From Nitrosopelagicus sp964511265 (lineage in GTDB: Archaea > Thermoproteota > Nitrososphaeria > Nitrososphaerales > Nitrosopumilaceae), in the NCBI GenBank assembly GCA_964511265.1, contig CAZEES010000012.1:1-33098 (forward strand): a stretch of 33,098 nucleotides of DNA, in the 5' to 3' direction. The notes beneath the pieces are model-generated. The model was not told where the DNA came from. It ran no database searches and saw only the letters and a program-made list of their open reading frames with translations. Positions 23,941 through 31,414 of the stretch are shown piece after piece (positions within the stretch are counted from its first letter, which is position 1; each line of letters begins with the position of its first letter). Made by a program: the position numbers and the translations under genes.

Positions 23941-24951
23941 ATGAGAATAATACTATGTGGATTTGGAGTTGTAGCACAAAGCTTTTCACAACTTTTAGAA
24001 TCACGCACACATGATCTTTATTCAAAATTTGGACTGAAGCCAAGAATTGTCGGGGTTTTTGATAGCAAAGGATGTGCATATAATGAAGCAGGGTTAGATT
24101 TGAAAAAACTAAACAAAATAAAAAAACAGTCAGGAACGGTTAGAGGATATGACAAGTCAATTAAACAAATTTCAGGTAAAGAAGTTATTGAGAATGTTGA
24201 TGCTGATGTTTTAATTGAGACTACTGCAAGTAATTACAAGGACGCAGAACCCGGAATGAGTCATATCATTTCTGCAATGAAAAGAAAAATGCATGTCATA
24301 TCAGTAAACAAAGGACCATTAGCACTTGCATTTCCTTCATTAATGGAATTAGCAACATATAATCAAGTAATGCTCAGATTTAGTGGAACAGTTGGAGGAG
24401 GCACCCCAATCTTAGATTATGCAAAAAATAGTTTGAGTGGTGAAAGAATATTATCATTTCAAGGAATTCTTAATGGTACAACTAATTACATACTTACAAA
24501 CATGGCAGACGGAATGTCGTTCGATGATGCATTAAAAGATGCGAAAACTAAAGGATATGTCGAAGCTGATGAATCCCTTGATCTGGATGGATTAGATGCA
24601 GCTGCTAAACTTGTCATCCTAGCAAACTGGATAATGGGTATGAAAGTTACAATGCCAGACATAATTAAAAAAGGAATTCGTAAAGTTAACACAAATGACA
24701 TCAAAAATGCACAAAAAAGAGAGTGTGCAGTGAAATTAATTGCCTCATGTGACAAAGAATTGACGGTATCACCTGTAGAGATAAAAGTTGACGACCCATT
24801 ATGTGTAAATGGAACATTAAATGCCATTTCATTCACATCCGAACATTCAGGCACTCAGACAATTATTGGCAGAGGAGCAGGAGGAATTGAAACTGCTAGT
24901 GCAATATTAAGAGACTTGATAGACATTAGAAAAGAGATCACAAAGGCTTGA
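23941..24951 (+). CDS. hom: Homoserine dehydrogenase
   Basis: Reduces aspartate semialdehyde to homoserine for Thr and Met synthesis. The N-terminal Rossmann motif is CGFGVVAQSF (6-15). VISVNKGPLALAF carries the substrate-site lysine, GGGTPILD and GILNGTTNYILTNM are family signatures, and DESLDLDGLDAAAKLVIL is the catalytic segment. At 336 aa there is no C-terminal ACT domain, so feedback inhibition through that domain is not expected. TATA ttaaataat (about 23911-23919) lies 26 nt before the ATG. Its stop overlaps the next gene by three bases. Confidence 0.96.
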   Translation: MRIILCGFGVVAQSFSQLLESRTHDLYSKFGLKPRIVGVFDSKGCAYNEAGLDLKKLNKIKKQSGTVRGYDKSIKQISGKEVIENVDADVLIETTASNYKDAEPGMSHIISAMKRKMHVISVNKGPLALAFPSLMELATYNQVMLRFSGTVGGGTPILDYAKNSLSGERILSFQGILNGTTNYILTNMADGMSFDDALKDAKTKGYVEADESLDLDGLDAAAKLVILANWIMGMKVTMPDIIKKGIRKVNTNDIKNAQKRECAVKLIASCDKELTVSPVEIKVDDPLCVNGTLNAISFTSEHSGTQTIIGRGAGGIETASAILRDLIDIRKEITKA

Positions 24952-25418
24952 AGACAAATTTAATTTCAAAAAGTGAAACAGCACAGCTACTGAAAATTGT
25001 GTCAGAAAAATGGAAAATGGACATACCCAAAGTGAAGAATCTCAAGGTCTATGAGATTGATGATGGGATACAATTGATCACAGGTAATGAGATTAAAATT
25101 TTAAAAATTAAAGATGAACATCTTCCGTTTCTCAGTGAAATTTCAACATTAGAAAAATTTCCGTATGTTCAAGTGGATATGGGAGCTGTAAAATTCATGT
25201 GCAAAGGTGCAAATCTCATGAGGCCTGGAATCAAAAAATTTTCAGAATTTGCAAAAAATGACATTGTATGTATTGTCGAGGAATCACAGAATAAATTCCT
25301 CGCAGTGGGAAAATCAGAGGTAGATAGTGATGAATTAGATAATATGGAGAAAGGAGAAGTGTTGAAAAATTTACATTATATTTCTGACAAAGCGTGGGAA
25401 ATTTCTAAAACTCTATAG
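24948..25418 (+). CDS. PUA-domain RNA-binding protein (MCT-1/Tma20-like)
   Basis: The 156-aa protein has an N-terminal pre-PUA region and a C-terminal PUA domain (about 75-150) with the diagnostic PYVQVDMGAVKFMCKGANLMRPGI and DIVCIVEESQNKFLAVG. The layout matches archaeal COG2016 proteins related to eukaryotic MCT-1 and Tma20, which bind ribosomes and tRNA in translation initiation or recycling. The TTG start overlaps the hom TGA (TTGA), indicating translational coupling. That pairing is probably one of convenience. Confidence 0.88.
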   Translation: MKTNLISKSETAQLLKIVSEKWKMDIPKVKNLKVYEIDDGIQLITGNEIKILKIKDEHLPFLSEISTLEKFPYVQVDMGAVKFMCKGANLMRPGIKKFSEFAKNDIVCIVEESQNKFLAVGKSEVDSDELDNMEKGEVLKNLHYISDKAWEISKTL

Positions 25419-25419
25419 A

Positions 25420-26016
25420 TTACTTTACGTCTTCAGTAAATTCAGTAATTCCATCTTTGTTAACAACTAAAACATCAATTCCATCACCACTGAAAGAATC
25501 TCTCATTGTTGCTGAACGGACTGCTTTGACGGCCAAGTCTACGGCATCTTTTTCATTCATATTTTCTTTGAATTGAGGATCTAATACTCCCAATGCCATT
25601 TCAGCACCAGTGCCAACAGCAGCATAGTCATCAGGTAAGACAGAACCTAAAGGATCAAGTGTATAGATTACAGGTTTGTCAGTCATTCCACCAACAATTA
25701 CTTGAGTTAACAAAGGAAAGTAACGTCGCTCATACATCATGTTTGACATCATTTTTGCAATTGTGTTTGGTGGAACATCACGTTTCAAATCCATCTTTCT
25801 AATTTTTGCTAACGCCGAGATTTGTAAAGATAATAATTGCATGTCAGCAACTAGACCTGCACATGTTGCTCCAACTTTAGGAGTTATTGGAAAAGTTTTC
25901 TTTGTGGATTTACTAACAAGGAAATTTCCGTATGCAATTCTTTTTTCACTTGCAAATACTACACCTTGATCAAATGTAATACCTACAGCAGTTGCACCTG
26001 GCATGTACATACTCAT
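25420..26016 (-). CDS. psmB: Proteasome beta subunit, predicted catalytically inactive
   Basis: 20S proteasome beta-type subunit of about 198 aa. A short leader MSMYMPG is followed by ATAVGITFDQGVVFAS, where active subunits have TTTVGI. The residue after the processing Gly, which is the nucleophile Thr1 in active subunits, is Ala; position 17 is Glu instead of Asp; Lys33 (KSTKKTF) is kept. Archaea with two beta subunits often pair an inactive structural one with an active one, so a second psmB is expected elsewhere. ATG 26016 is chosen over 26049, because TATA gacaataaaagt (26035-26046) lies 26 nt upstream of 26016. Confidence 0.93.
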   Translation of the reverse strand: MSMYMPGATAVGITFDQGVVFASEKRIAYGNFLVSKSTKKTFPITPKVGATCAGLVADMQLLSLQISALAKIRKMDLKRDVPPNTIAKMMSNMMYERRYFPLLTQVIVGGMTDKPVIYTLDPLGSVLPDDYAAVGTGAEMALGVLDPQFKENMNEKDAVDLAVKAVRSATMRDSFSGDGIDVLVVNKDGITEFTEDVK

Positions 26017-26088
26017 ATGATAACTCAAAAAACAGACAATAAAAGTCATTACTAAAAATTTGTGAATACTTTCAGTTAGTAGATATCT

Positions 26089-26165
26089 AAAAAAACGTAG
26101 ATCGTCAATTGCCGAGAACGCATCAGCGTGTTACACGCGGTCAACGTTACTGACAGATTACGATC
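26089..26165 (-). terminator. Structured 3' region / candidate terminator downstream of the H1-like gene
   Basis: Just after the H1-like stop (26169-26171), the minus strand contains 6-bp arms GATCGT (26165-26160) and ACGATC (26105-26100) that enclose a 13-bp perfect palindrome GCGTGT-T-ACACGC (26126-26138), then TTTTTTT at 26095-26089. The segment is much richer in G and C than its surroundings. It may be a structured 3' UTR with a T-run terminator or a small RNA. Confidence 0.45.
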
Positions 26166-26168
26166 AGT

Positions 26169-26618
26169 TTAACGACGACGTCGTTTTGGAGCTGCTTTTC
26201 GCTTTGCTGCTTTACGTTTTGGAGCTGCCTTACGTTTTGCGCCGCCTTTTTTCTTTGGGGCTGCCTTACGTTTTGCGCCGCCTTTTTTCTTTCCGGCTGC
26301 TTTACGTTTTGGGGCTGCCTTACGTTTTGCGCCGCCTTTNNNNNNNNNNNNNNNNNNNNNNNNNNNNNNNNNNNNNNNNNNNNNNNNNNNNNNNNNNNNN
26401 NNNNNNNNNNNNNNNNNNNNNNNNNNNNNNNNNNNNNNNTTACGTTTTGGGGCTGCCTTACGTTTTGCGCCGCCTTTCTTTGCGGCTGCTCTCTTACGTT
26501 TGCGTGCTGCTGAAGCTTTCTTAGCAGCTGCAGACTTTGCTGCGGCTGCTGCTCTTCTTTTGCGAGTGCGTGCTGCTTTTTTAGCTGCTGCGCTTCTCTT
26601 AGCTTTAGACATAGCCAT
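26169..26618 (-). CDS. Lys/Ala-rich histone H1-like repeat protein (interrupted by a gap)
   Basis: ATG at 26618 (MAMSKAKR; Met at 26612 is an alternative), TAA at 26169-26171. The visible protein is nearly all Lys, Arg, Ala, Gly and Pro, with an N-terminal A/K-rich part and repeated GGAKRKAAPK units, ending in four Arg. This composition resembles eukaryotic histone H1 tails and bacterial Hc1/AlgP-type proteins, and suggests sequence-independent DNA or RNA binding. A 100-N gap (26340-26439) sits in the repeats, so the true length is unknown. A second open frame on the same strand (26147-26656) is a shifted reading of the repeats. TATA at 26643-26652 with an adjoining palindrome. Confidence 0.82.
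   Translation of the reverse strand: MAMSKAKRSAAAKKAARTRKRRAAAAAKSAAAKKASAARKRKRAAAKKGGAKRKAAPKRXXXXXXXXXXXXXXXXXXXXXXXXXXXXXXXXXXKGGAKRKAAPKRKAAGKKKGGAKRKAAPKKKGGAKRKAAPKRKAAKRKAAPKRRRR
26340..26439. other. Scaffold gap inside the H1-like repeats
   Basis: A second run of exactly 100 N, placed between copies of the same repeated codon blocks. Short reads probably collapsed or could not cross the repeat. The number of missing repeats cannot be told. Confidence 0.98.
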
Positions 26619-26642
26619 AACCTTCTGCCAGATCTTTTCCGT

Positions 26643-26665
26643 GTTATATTGTACAAGTTACTTGT
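26643..26665 (-). promoter_or_regulatory. Promoter of the H1-like gene with an adjacent perfect palindrome
   Basis: Minus-strand caatataaca (26652-26643) is centred about 28 nt from the ATG at 26618. ACAAGT-T-ACTTGT (26653-26665), a 13-bp palindrome, sits directly upstream of it where TFB would contact the BRE. A dimeric regulator could bind there and block or stabilise the initiation complex. Confidence 0.45.
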
Positions 26666-26707
26666 TTTTACATACGTTGTGTAATTAATTCAAGTAGATT
26701 TTACAAA

Positions 26708-28069
26708 TTATGATCGTGAAAAGTTTTCTAATAGCAAACAAATGTTCTTAGTAGTTTTTTTTAGTAGATCGATTTTTGCAAATTCATTTGGAGAATGCAT
26801 TCTACAAAAAATGTATGAAGCCCCTACAGAAATACAAGGAACTGACAAAATGTTTGTAAATGCATGCATTGGTCCAGTTCCTGCATTAGAAATGTTCAAA
26901 ACATAGTCGCCAAAGATTTTTTTTGTACTTTGACAAACAGTAGTAACAATTTTTTCATTTGGATTTGTTCTTGCAGCTGCTTCTGCGTTTAAAACATTGA
27001 TCGATATATCGTCAAAACCATTTACACGTAGATGTTTTGTTAGTAATTTTATCATTTTTTTTGGATCCATGTTTGGAACCAATCTAAAGTCAATTTTGAC
27101 TTTTGCACTACCTGGGAGAACAGTCTTTGCACCGTCGCCAGTGTAACCAGATTCTATCCCTGCAATGTTACATGTCACACCTGACACTAATGCTTTCTTT
27201 GCATCTAGAGCGTTTTTGTTTCCAACAAAACTTTTGACACCATATTCTTTTTTGAATCCTTTAGCGTCAAATGGTTCTTTTTGGATTAGTTTTATGTCAT
27301 TTTTTGATAAAGGCGTGATGTCATCATACCAACCTTTGATCAGTATTTTTCCATTACTATCACGCATTGTATTTAATGCCTGCACTAACCTCCACGCAGG
27401 ATTTTTAATTATTACTGCAAAACTGGAATGGACATCACGTATGGATTCTTTTGCAACAAGTTCTACGTATAGCAAGCCTTTCATTCCTAACCCAATGATT
27501 GGTCTATTTTTTTGATCAACGTAACCAAACTCCCATACAACACCATCACATGAAAATTTCTTTTTGTATTTTTTTAAGTAGCGTGCAATGTTTTCACTTC
27601 CATTTTCTTCTTCTCCCTCAATTACAAATTTTATGTTACATGGCACATCACCATACATTTTCAAATAAGATTCCACAGCCTTGATTCTGGTGATAAGTTC
27701 ACCTTTGTCATCGGATGCACCACGTCCAAAAATCCTATTTCCAATTATTCTGCCGCTGAAGGGTGGATCATTCCATAATTCTAATGGCTCAACTGGCTGA
27801 ACATCATAATGATTGTAAAACAACAAAGTTGTATTTGGATTATTTTTTGATTTCACTTCACCATATACAAGAGGAGCTGCGCCATTCCCTAATTGTAAAA
27901 TTTCAGATTTTATACCAGATTTTTTTAATATTTTTGATACAAGTTTACTACATTCCTCAATTCCTTCATTTTTTGCAGAGACACTTGGTTGATGGATCAA
28001 CGTTTGTAGATCCTTGAGAAGAGAATCCATGTTTTTGTCTACAAATTGTAATGTTTTTTTAAATTTCAT
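26708..28069 (-). CDS. M20 family metallopeptidase (dipeptidase/deacylase)
   Basis: Zinc-dependent M20 hydrolase of 453 aa. Ligand motifs are NHYDVQP (His87, Asp89), GRGASDDKGE with the bridging Asp around 120-121, EGEEENGS with the catalytic and ligand Glu around 153-154, and a late His in FCRMHSPNE. The lid/dimerisation domain is in the middle. PVEPLELWNDPPFSG and the overall length fit the cytosolic nonspecific dipeptidase group rather than DapE or ArgE; the substrate is not certain. It overlaps nnrD by 4 bases at its start and is the last gene of the trmI-nnrD unit. Confidence 0.9.
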   Translation of the reverse strand: MKFKKTLQFVDKNMDSLLKDLQTLIHQPSVSAKNEGIEECSKLVSKILKKSGIKSEILQLGNGAAPLVYGEVKSKNNPNTTLLFYNHYDVQPVEPLELWNDPPFSGRIIGNRIFGRGASDDKGELITRIKAVESYLKMYGDVPCNIKFVIEGEEENGSENIARYLKKYKKKFSCDGVVWEFGYVDQKNRPIIGLGMKGLLYVELVAKESIRDVHSSFAVIIKNPAWRLVQALNTMRDSNGKILIKGWYDDITPLSKNDIKLIQKEPFDAKGFKKEYGVKSFVGNKNALDAKKALVSGVTCNIAGIESGYTGDGAKTVLPGSAKVKIDFRLVPNMDPKKMIKLLTKHLRVNGFDDISINVLNAEAAARTNPNEKIVTTVCQSTKKIFGDYVLNISNAGTGPMHAFTNILSVPCISVGASYIFCRMHSPNEFAKIDLLKKTTKNICLLLENFSRS

Positions 28070-28932
28070 TTTTTCAATTTATCAAATGGTTTTAGAACTT
28101 TTGGTAGAACATCCAAAAGATCACTTGCAAGAATATGATTTCCAATTTCTTTTTGAAGTAATTTTCCTGCCATACCATTAACAAATGTTGCAGCGCTTGC
28201 TGACTCCAATGTATTTTTATTTCTAGAAAGGAATCCAGCTGTTAGACCAGACAGTACATCACCTGTTCCACCAACGGTCATACAAGGAGTAGATGTGGAA
28301 TGTACAAAGGATGTTTTTCCATTTGTAATTATATCATCTTGACCTTTTAACAGAATAGTGATAGAATATTTTTTTGCATATTTTTCACATGATGCTAGTC
28401 TCTGTGCTTTTTTATTCCCTGGCGAGTCTCCAAAAATTCTTTTGAACTCACCTTCATGAGGAGTTATCACTACATTTTGTCCTTCAATGATTGGTAAAAT
28501 TTCTCTAACTAAAGAACTAGCATCTAATGATAATCGTACATCACGGGAAAGTAAAGATTTTACAAATAATTTTAATGCCTCAATATCTTGAATTGCCAAG
28601 CCCATTCCAATTGTTGCTGAATTAATATCAACAGGAATTTGTCCTAACAATTTATTGACAGTTCCACGTGTCAATTTAGAATCGGCCATAGGAATAACTA
28701 TCAAATCAGGAGATAGTGAACGAGTAGCAAATGCATTAATTTTTGGAACACATGTGTATACCAAGTCACTTCCAGAACGTATAGCAGCAAGTGATGAGAG
28801 TGCAGGAGCACCATGATACATGTAACTTCCACCAACGACCAGAACTTTTCCATTATCGCCTTTACGAGAGTTTTCTTTACGTTGAGTAATGAATTTTCTT
28901 ACAAGTTGAGTTGTGAGAGATTTAGCAGTCAA
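28066..28932 (-). CDS. nnrD: ADP/ATP-dependent NAD(P)H-hydrate dehydratase
   Basis: Repairs hydrated NADH/NADPH (NADHX). The 288-aa ribokinase-like protein has KGDNGKVLVVGGSYMYHGAPALS at the start, VVITPHEGEFKRIFG in the middle and the catalytic TVGGTGDVLSGLTAGFL (219-235, Asp225). The epimerase NnrE domain that is fused to many archaeal versions is missing here; it would have to be encoded elsewhere. It begins 5 bases after the trmI stop, so the two are in one operon. Confidence 0.92.
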   Translation of the reverse strand: MTAKSLTTQLVRKFITQRKENSRKGDNGKVLVVGGSYMYHGAPALSSLAAIRSGSDLVYTCVPKINAFATRSLSPDLIVIPMADSKLTRGTVNKLLGQIPVDINSATIGMGLAIQDIEALKLFVKSLLSRDVRLSLDASSLVREILPIIEGQNVVITPHEGEFKRIFGDSPGNKKAQRLASCEKYAKKYSITILLKGQDDIITNGKTSFVHSTSTPCMTVGGTGDVLSGLTAGFLSRNKNTLESASAATFVNGMAGKLLQKEIGNHILASDLLDVLPKVLKPFDKLKK

Positions 28933-28937
28933 TTAAT

Positions 28938-29738
28938 TCACTTTTTCTTTAATCTTTTCTTATTAAAGTAAACTTTTCTTGCCATAGCAAGATATGTTGT
29001 ATGACCAATTCCTCGGTATGAATGTCTAGTTTTTCCATCTCTTGCTTCAATATGACGAAGTATATGTTCGGTGCATTCAATGTCACTGAATTCATTTTCC
29101 ACAAAAGCAGTTGACAGTTTTTCAAGTTGATTCATGGTAGGACAAATTGCTATCACACTGCCACTACTTTTTAGCATTTTTCTAACTTGGGGTAACACTT
29201 CCCAAGGGTCACCAAGATCAATTACTGCCAAATCAGCTTCATCAATAGGTAGTTTTTTTGATTTTTTTAGATTTAGGTTATGCATTGTCACATATTTTGA
29301 CATTCCAGCTTTTTTGATATTTTTTTCAGCAATTTCCATAAATTTTGGTTCAACATCAAATGTGTAAACATGACCACGTGGCTTTACAATGCTTGCAAGA
29401 AAGGTAGTCAATGAGCCACTTCCAGTTCCAATCTCAACAATTTTTTGACCAGATTGGAGTCCAGTTCTGGCTGCAATGTACCCCAAATCTTTTGGATAAA
29501 CAATTTGTGTACCATGTTGCATTTTCATCACATGATCATGAATTGTAGGTTTTAACAAATAGACGTATTTGTCCTTGTTTGTTACTAGTCTACTGCCAAA
29601 TTCTCTTCCAATTGCATCTGCATGTTTAATGACTCCAATATGAGAATGAAATTGTTCTTTTTTTGAGATTTTCAAAAGCCATTTTTTAGAATCGTTATAG
29701 AAAAATAATACCAGATCTCCTGTTTTTATTTTTGTCAT
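28938..29738 (-). CDS. trmI: tRNA (adenine-N1)-methyltransferase (TrmI type)
   Basis: Methylates A57/A58 in the T-loop of tRNA. The N-terminal beta-rich domain (about 1-70) is followed by the class I SAM fold with VEIGTGSGSLT (101-111), FDVEPKFMEIAEKNI (acidic ribose-binding loop) and AVIDLGDPWEVL (motif with the NPPY-equivalent DPW). The 266-aa length and the C-terminal ILRHIEARDGKTRHSYRGIGHTTYLA are TrmI-like. TATA aattataacc (about 29763-29772) is at the leaderless distance and overlaps the 3' end of queE. Confidence 0.94.
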   Translation of the reverse strand: MTKIKTGDLVLFFYNDSKKWLLKISKKEQFHSHIGVIKHADAIGREFGSRLVTNKDKYVYLLKPTIHDHVMKMQHGTQIVYPKDLGYIAARTGLQSGQKIVEIGTGSGSLTTFLASIVKPRGHVYTFDVEPKFMEIAEKNIKKAGMSKYVTMHNLNLKKSKKLPIDEADLAVIDLGDPWEVLPQVRKMLKSSGSVIAICPTMNQLEKLSTAFVENEFSDIECTEHILRHIEARDGKTRHSYRGIGHTTYLAMARKVYFNKKRLKKK

Positions 29739-29768
29739 GTTCAGAATCTTAATTTTTTCGGGTTATAA

Positions 29769-30449
29769 TTATTTTCCACGTTGAGAACCCCACATTGCCA
29801 CATGTAATCGTGGAGAGAATGCAAAATTGTGTAGTTTTGCCAATTCAGAGATAGATTTTTCCCGTGCGTGTATTTCCTCTTTTGTTGAAGCTTGCGTCAT
29901 CAATTGCACTCTATTTTCAGGAATCTTATATTTTGTAACAAATTTTTTGATTTCTGGTATATCAGTTTCATTTTCTACAACATATTTAAAAAAACAATTT
30001 TCTTGATTTGCAAAAAAGTGATAACATTCATTATTTTCATATAATTCTAACGGATTTCCAGAATTCTCTGTTTTTGGAGAAACATTCCATTGATCAACAA
30101 GATCTGCCAATGTTTTATTTGGAATAAGTGTACAATTAGTTTCAATTTCTACATAAAAATCAGGTTTTAGGAAAGTTAACAAATTAGCCAAGTCATCTTG
30201 TTGAAGTAATGGCTCACCGCCAGTAATTACTAGATGTTTAATTTTAAGAGCGGTGATTGATTTTTTAATCTCATCAATTGTCATCTCTTTAACTTCTTTT
30301 GTAAAATCATAATTTTCCCAATCCCATGTGTATTTTGTATCACACCAAGTACATTTCAGGTTACATTGAGCAGTTCTTAAAAAAATTGCAGGCTTCCCAG
30401 AATTTGGCCCTTCACCCTGAATTGATTTGAAAATTTCATTTACTTGCAT
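29769..30449 (-). CDS. queE: 7-carboxy-7-deazaguanine synthase
   Basis: Radical SAM enzyme that makes the 7-deazaguanine ring of archaeosine (and queuosine in bacteria). CX3CX2C binds the [4Fe-4S] cluster (CNLKCTWC at 29-36, from the chosen start), IQGEGPNSGKPAIFLRTAQ is the N-terminal signature and ITGGEPLLQQ the GGE motif. I chose ATG 30449 (MQVNEIF, 226 aa) over 30458, because the shared TATA 30472-30477 is at 26 nt from 30449. It is divergent from the 122-aa gene. It lies directly upstream of trmI, with 30 nt between. Confidence 0.93.
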   Translation of the reverse strand: MQVNEIFKSIQGEGPNSGKPAIFLRTAQCNLKCTWCDTKYTWDWENYDFTKEVKEMTIDEIKKSITALKIKHLVITGGEPLLQQDDLANLLTFLKPDFYVEIETNCTLIPNKTLADLVDQWNVSPKTENSGNPLELYENNECYHFFANQENCFFKYVVENETDIPEIKKFVTKYKIPENRVQLMTQASTKEEIHAREKSISELAKLHNFAFSPRLHVAMWGSQRGK

Positions 30450-30471
30450 TATATTCATTATTGCATAGACC

Positions 30472-30477
30472 TTATAT
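30472..30477. promoter_or_regulatory. Shared bidirectional TATA element (queE / 122-aa gene)
   Basis: TTATAT, centred at about 30474.5, lies 25-26 nt from the queE ATG (30449) and 27-28 nt from the GTG at 30502. It is the only convincing TATA for either gene in the 52-bp gap, and it is readable on both strands (ccttatatcc / ggatataagg). Confidence 0.55.
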
Positions 30478-30501
30478 CCTAAACTCTCAACTTAGGCAGT
30501 A

Positions 30502-30870
30502 GTGATAAAAGAGCTAATCATTAGGTTTGATTACCATAGTAACAAAACGGTTAAAAAATTACGTGAATTAGAATTAGAAAAAAATAGCATATCTGATGAA
30601 CAAAAAATTAGCAAACTCAAAGAAGATATTGAAAAATTACAACAAGATTATGAAGTAAGATTAAAGCCAGTTGTATTAGAAATTGCATTTAATATTAATT
30701 CTCAGATGGAAAGAATGTCTCCCGATGAAATTTTTGAGAGGTATGGCATAAGAGATGTAAATTCATCAATCATAGGAGATTGTGTCTATAAAATTTGTCA
30801 GAGGCTAGAAAGACCACCTTCACATAAAGTAATTTTAGAAATGATGCCGGAAAGATTTAGATCTGCATAA
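30502..30870 (+). CDS. Hypothetical helical protein (122 aa)
   Basis: GTG at 30502, supported by the shared TATA about 27 nt upstream. The first half is a long charged helix (KTVKKLRELELEKNSISDEQKISKLKEDIEKLQQDYEV), probably a coiled coil. The second half has a short conserved-looking motif (SPDEIFERYGIRDVNSSIIGDCVYKICQRLE). The family is not recognised; no metal, nucleotide or membrane motifs are seen. Sharing a promoter with queE does not by itself imply a functional link. Confidence 0.7.
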   Translation: MIKELIIRFDYHSNKTVKKLRELELEKNSISDEQKISKLKEDIEKLQQDYEVRLKPVVLEIAFNINSQMERMSPDEIFERYGIRDVNSSIIGDCVYKICQRLERPPSHKVILEMMPERFRSA

Positions 30871-30900
30871 TTTTTTCAATTATACCAACAATTTTTCAGT

Positions 30901-30918
30901 CCCTTAAGGAAAAAAGGG
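30901..30918 (+). repeat. Short hairpin upstream of the zinc-finger gene
   Basis: CCCTT (30901-30905) and AAGGG (30914-30918) form a 5-bp stem with an 8-nt loop between the 122-aa gene and the zinc-finger gene, just before the latter's TATA (atttta, 30925-30930). It could be a weak terminator or an operator, or chance. Confidence 0.25.
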
Positions 30919-30953
30919 AAAATCATTTTAAGATCTAGGCACTATAATGTACG

Positions 30954-31148
30954 ATGAAACTTTTTACAAAAACTGAGGAGGGTGCAACAAAATGTAAGAA
31001 ATGTGGATTGGAGTTGCATGATGCAGAGAGATTAAAAAGACATGAGAAAGTTGCGCATGGAAGAAAGGTTGACGTAAAATGTCGTAATTGTGGGGCAGAG
31101 TTTAGAGACCCAGACGACCTGAGAAAGCATAAGAAAAAGTGCAAATAA
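30954..31148 (+). CDS. Two-finger C2H2-type zinc finger protein (64 aa)
   Basis: Finger 1 is C14-X2-C17-X12-H30-X4-H35. Finger 2 is C43-X2-C46-X12-H59-X3-C63, a C2HC variant. Little else is present besides a short N-terminal segment and a basic C-terminus, so it is a compact DNA- or RNA-binding protein. TATA atttta (30925-30930) lies 26 nt before the ATG. Classical zinc fingers are uncommon in archaea but known in this phylum. It abuts a convergent gene with no spacer. Confidence 0.85.
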   Translation: MKLFTKTEEGATKCKKCGLELHDAERLKRHEKVAHGRKVDVKCRNCGAEFRDPDDLRKHKKKCK

Positions 31149-31331
31149 TCACATATGCATATCCAAAGTTTCTTTGATACAATTACCTAATTTTGTACGA
31201 CGGCGTCGAATTAATACATAATATTGAATAATTTCATGAATTTGTTCTTCAGTAGTATTGTTATGCTCATTGCTTTCAAGTAGAAAATCAAGATAGTCTT
31301 TTTCATTTAGTCGAATGGTGATTTTTCTCAA
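31149..31331 (-). CDS. Small ribbon-helix-helix-like protein (60 aa)
   Basis: TTG at 31331, stop at 31149. The N-terminal strand KITIRLNEKDYLDFL followed by two helices (TTEEQIHEIIQYYVLIRRRR) has the look of a ribbon-helix-helix DNA-binding fold, but the second helix is not canonical, so the assignment is tentative. The C-terminal part is basic. It is tail to tail with the zinc-finger gene with no gap. Confidence 0.55.
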   Translation of the reverse strand: MRKITIRLNEKDYLDFLLESNEHNNTTEEQIHEIIQYYVLIRRRRTKLGNCIKETLDMHM

Positions 31332-31414
31332 AATTATAGTAAGGTTTTGAAGAATATTACAGATTCATTCTACAATCCATTAAGTAGTAGTCAATTGAAA
31401 TTACATGTGAAAAA

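Noticed and set aside
24486..24854. 122-codon minus-strand frame antisense to hom
   Set aside because: Wholly inside the hom coding region; no promoter or domain signature.
26089..26165. C/D-box small RNA
   Set aside because: A CTGA is present, but no good RTGATGA box C at the proper spacing, so only a generic structured element is reported.
26147..26656. Second minus-strand frame across the H1-like gene, rich in Gln and Arg
   Set aside because: It is the shifted reading of the same Lys/Ala codon repeats. The Lys/Ala frame has a proper start, a TATA and a composition known from DNA-binding proteins.
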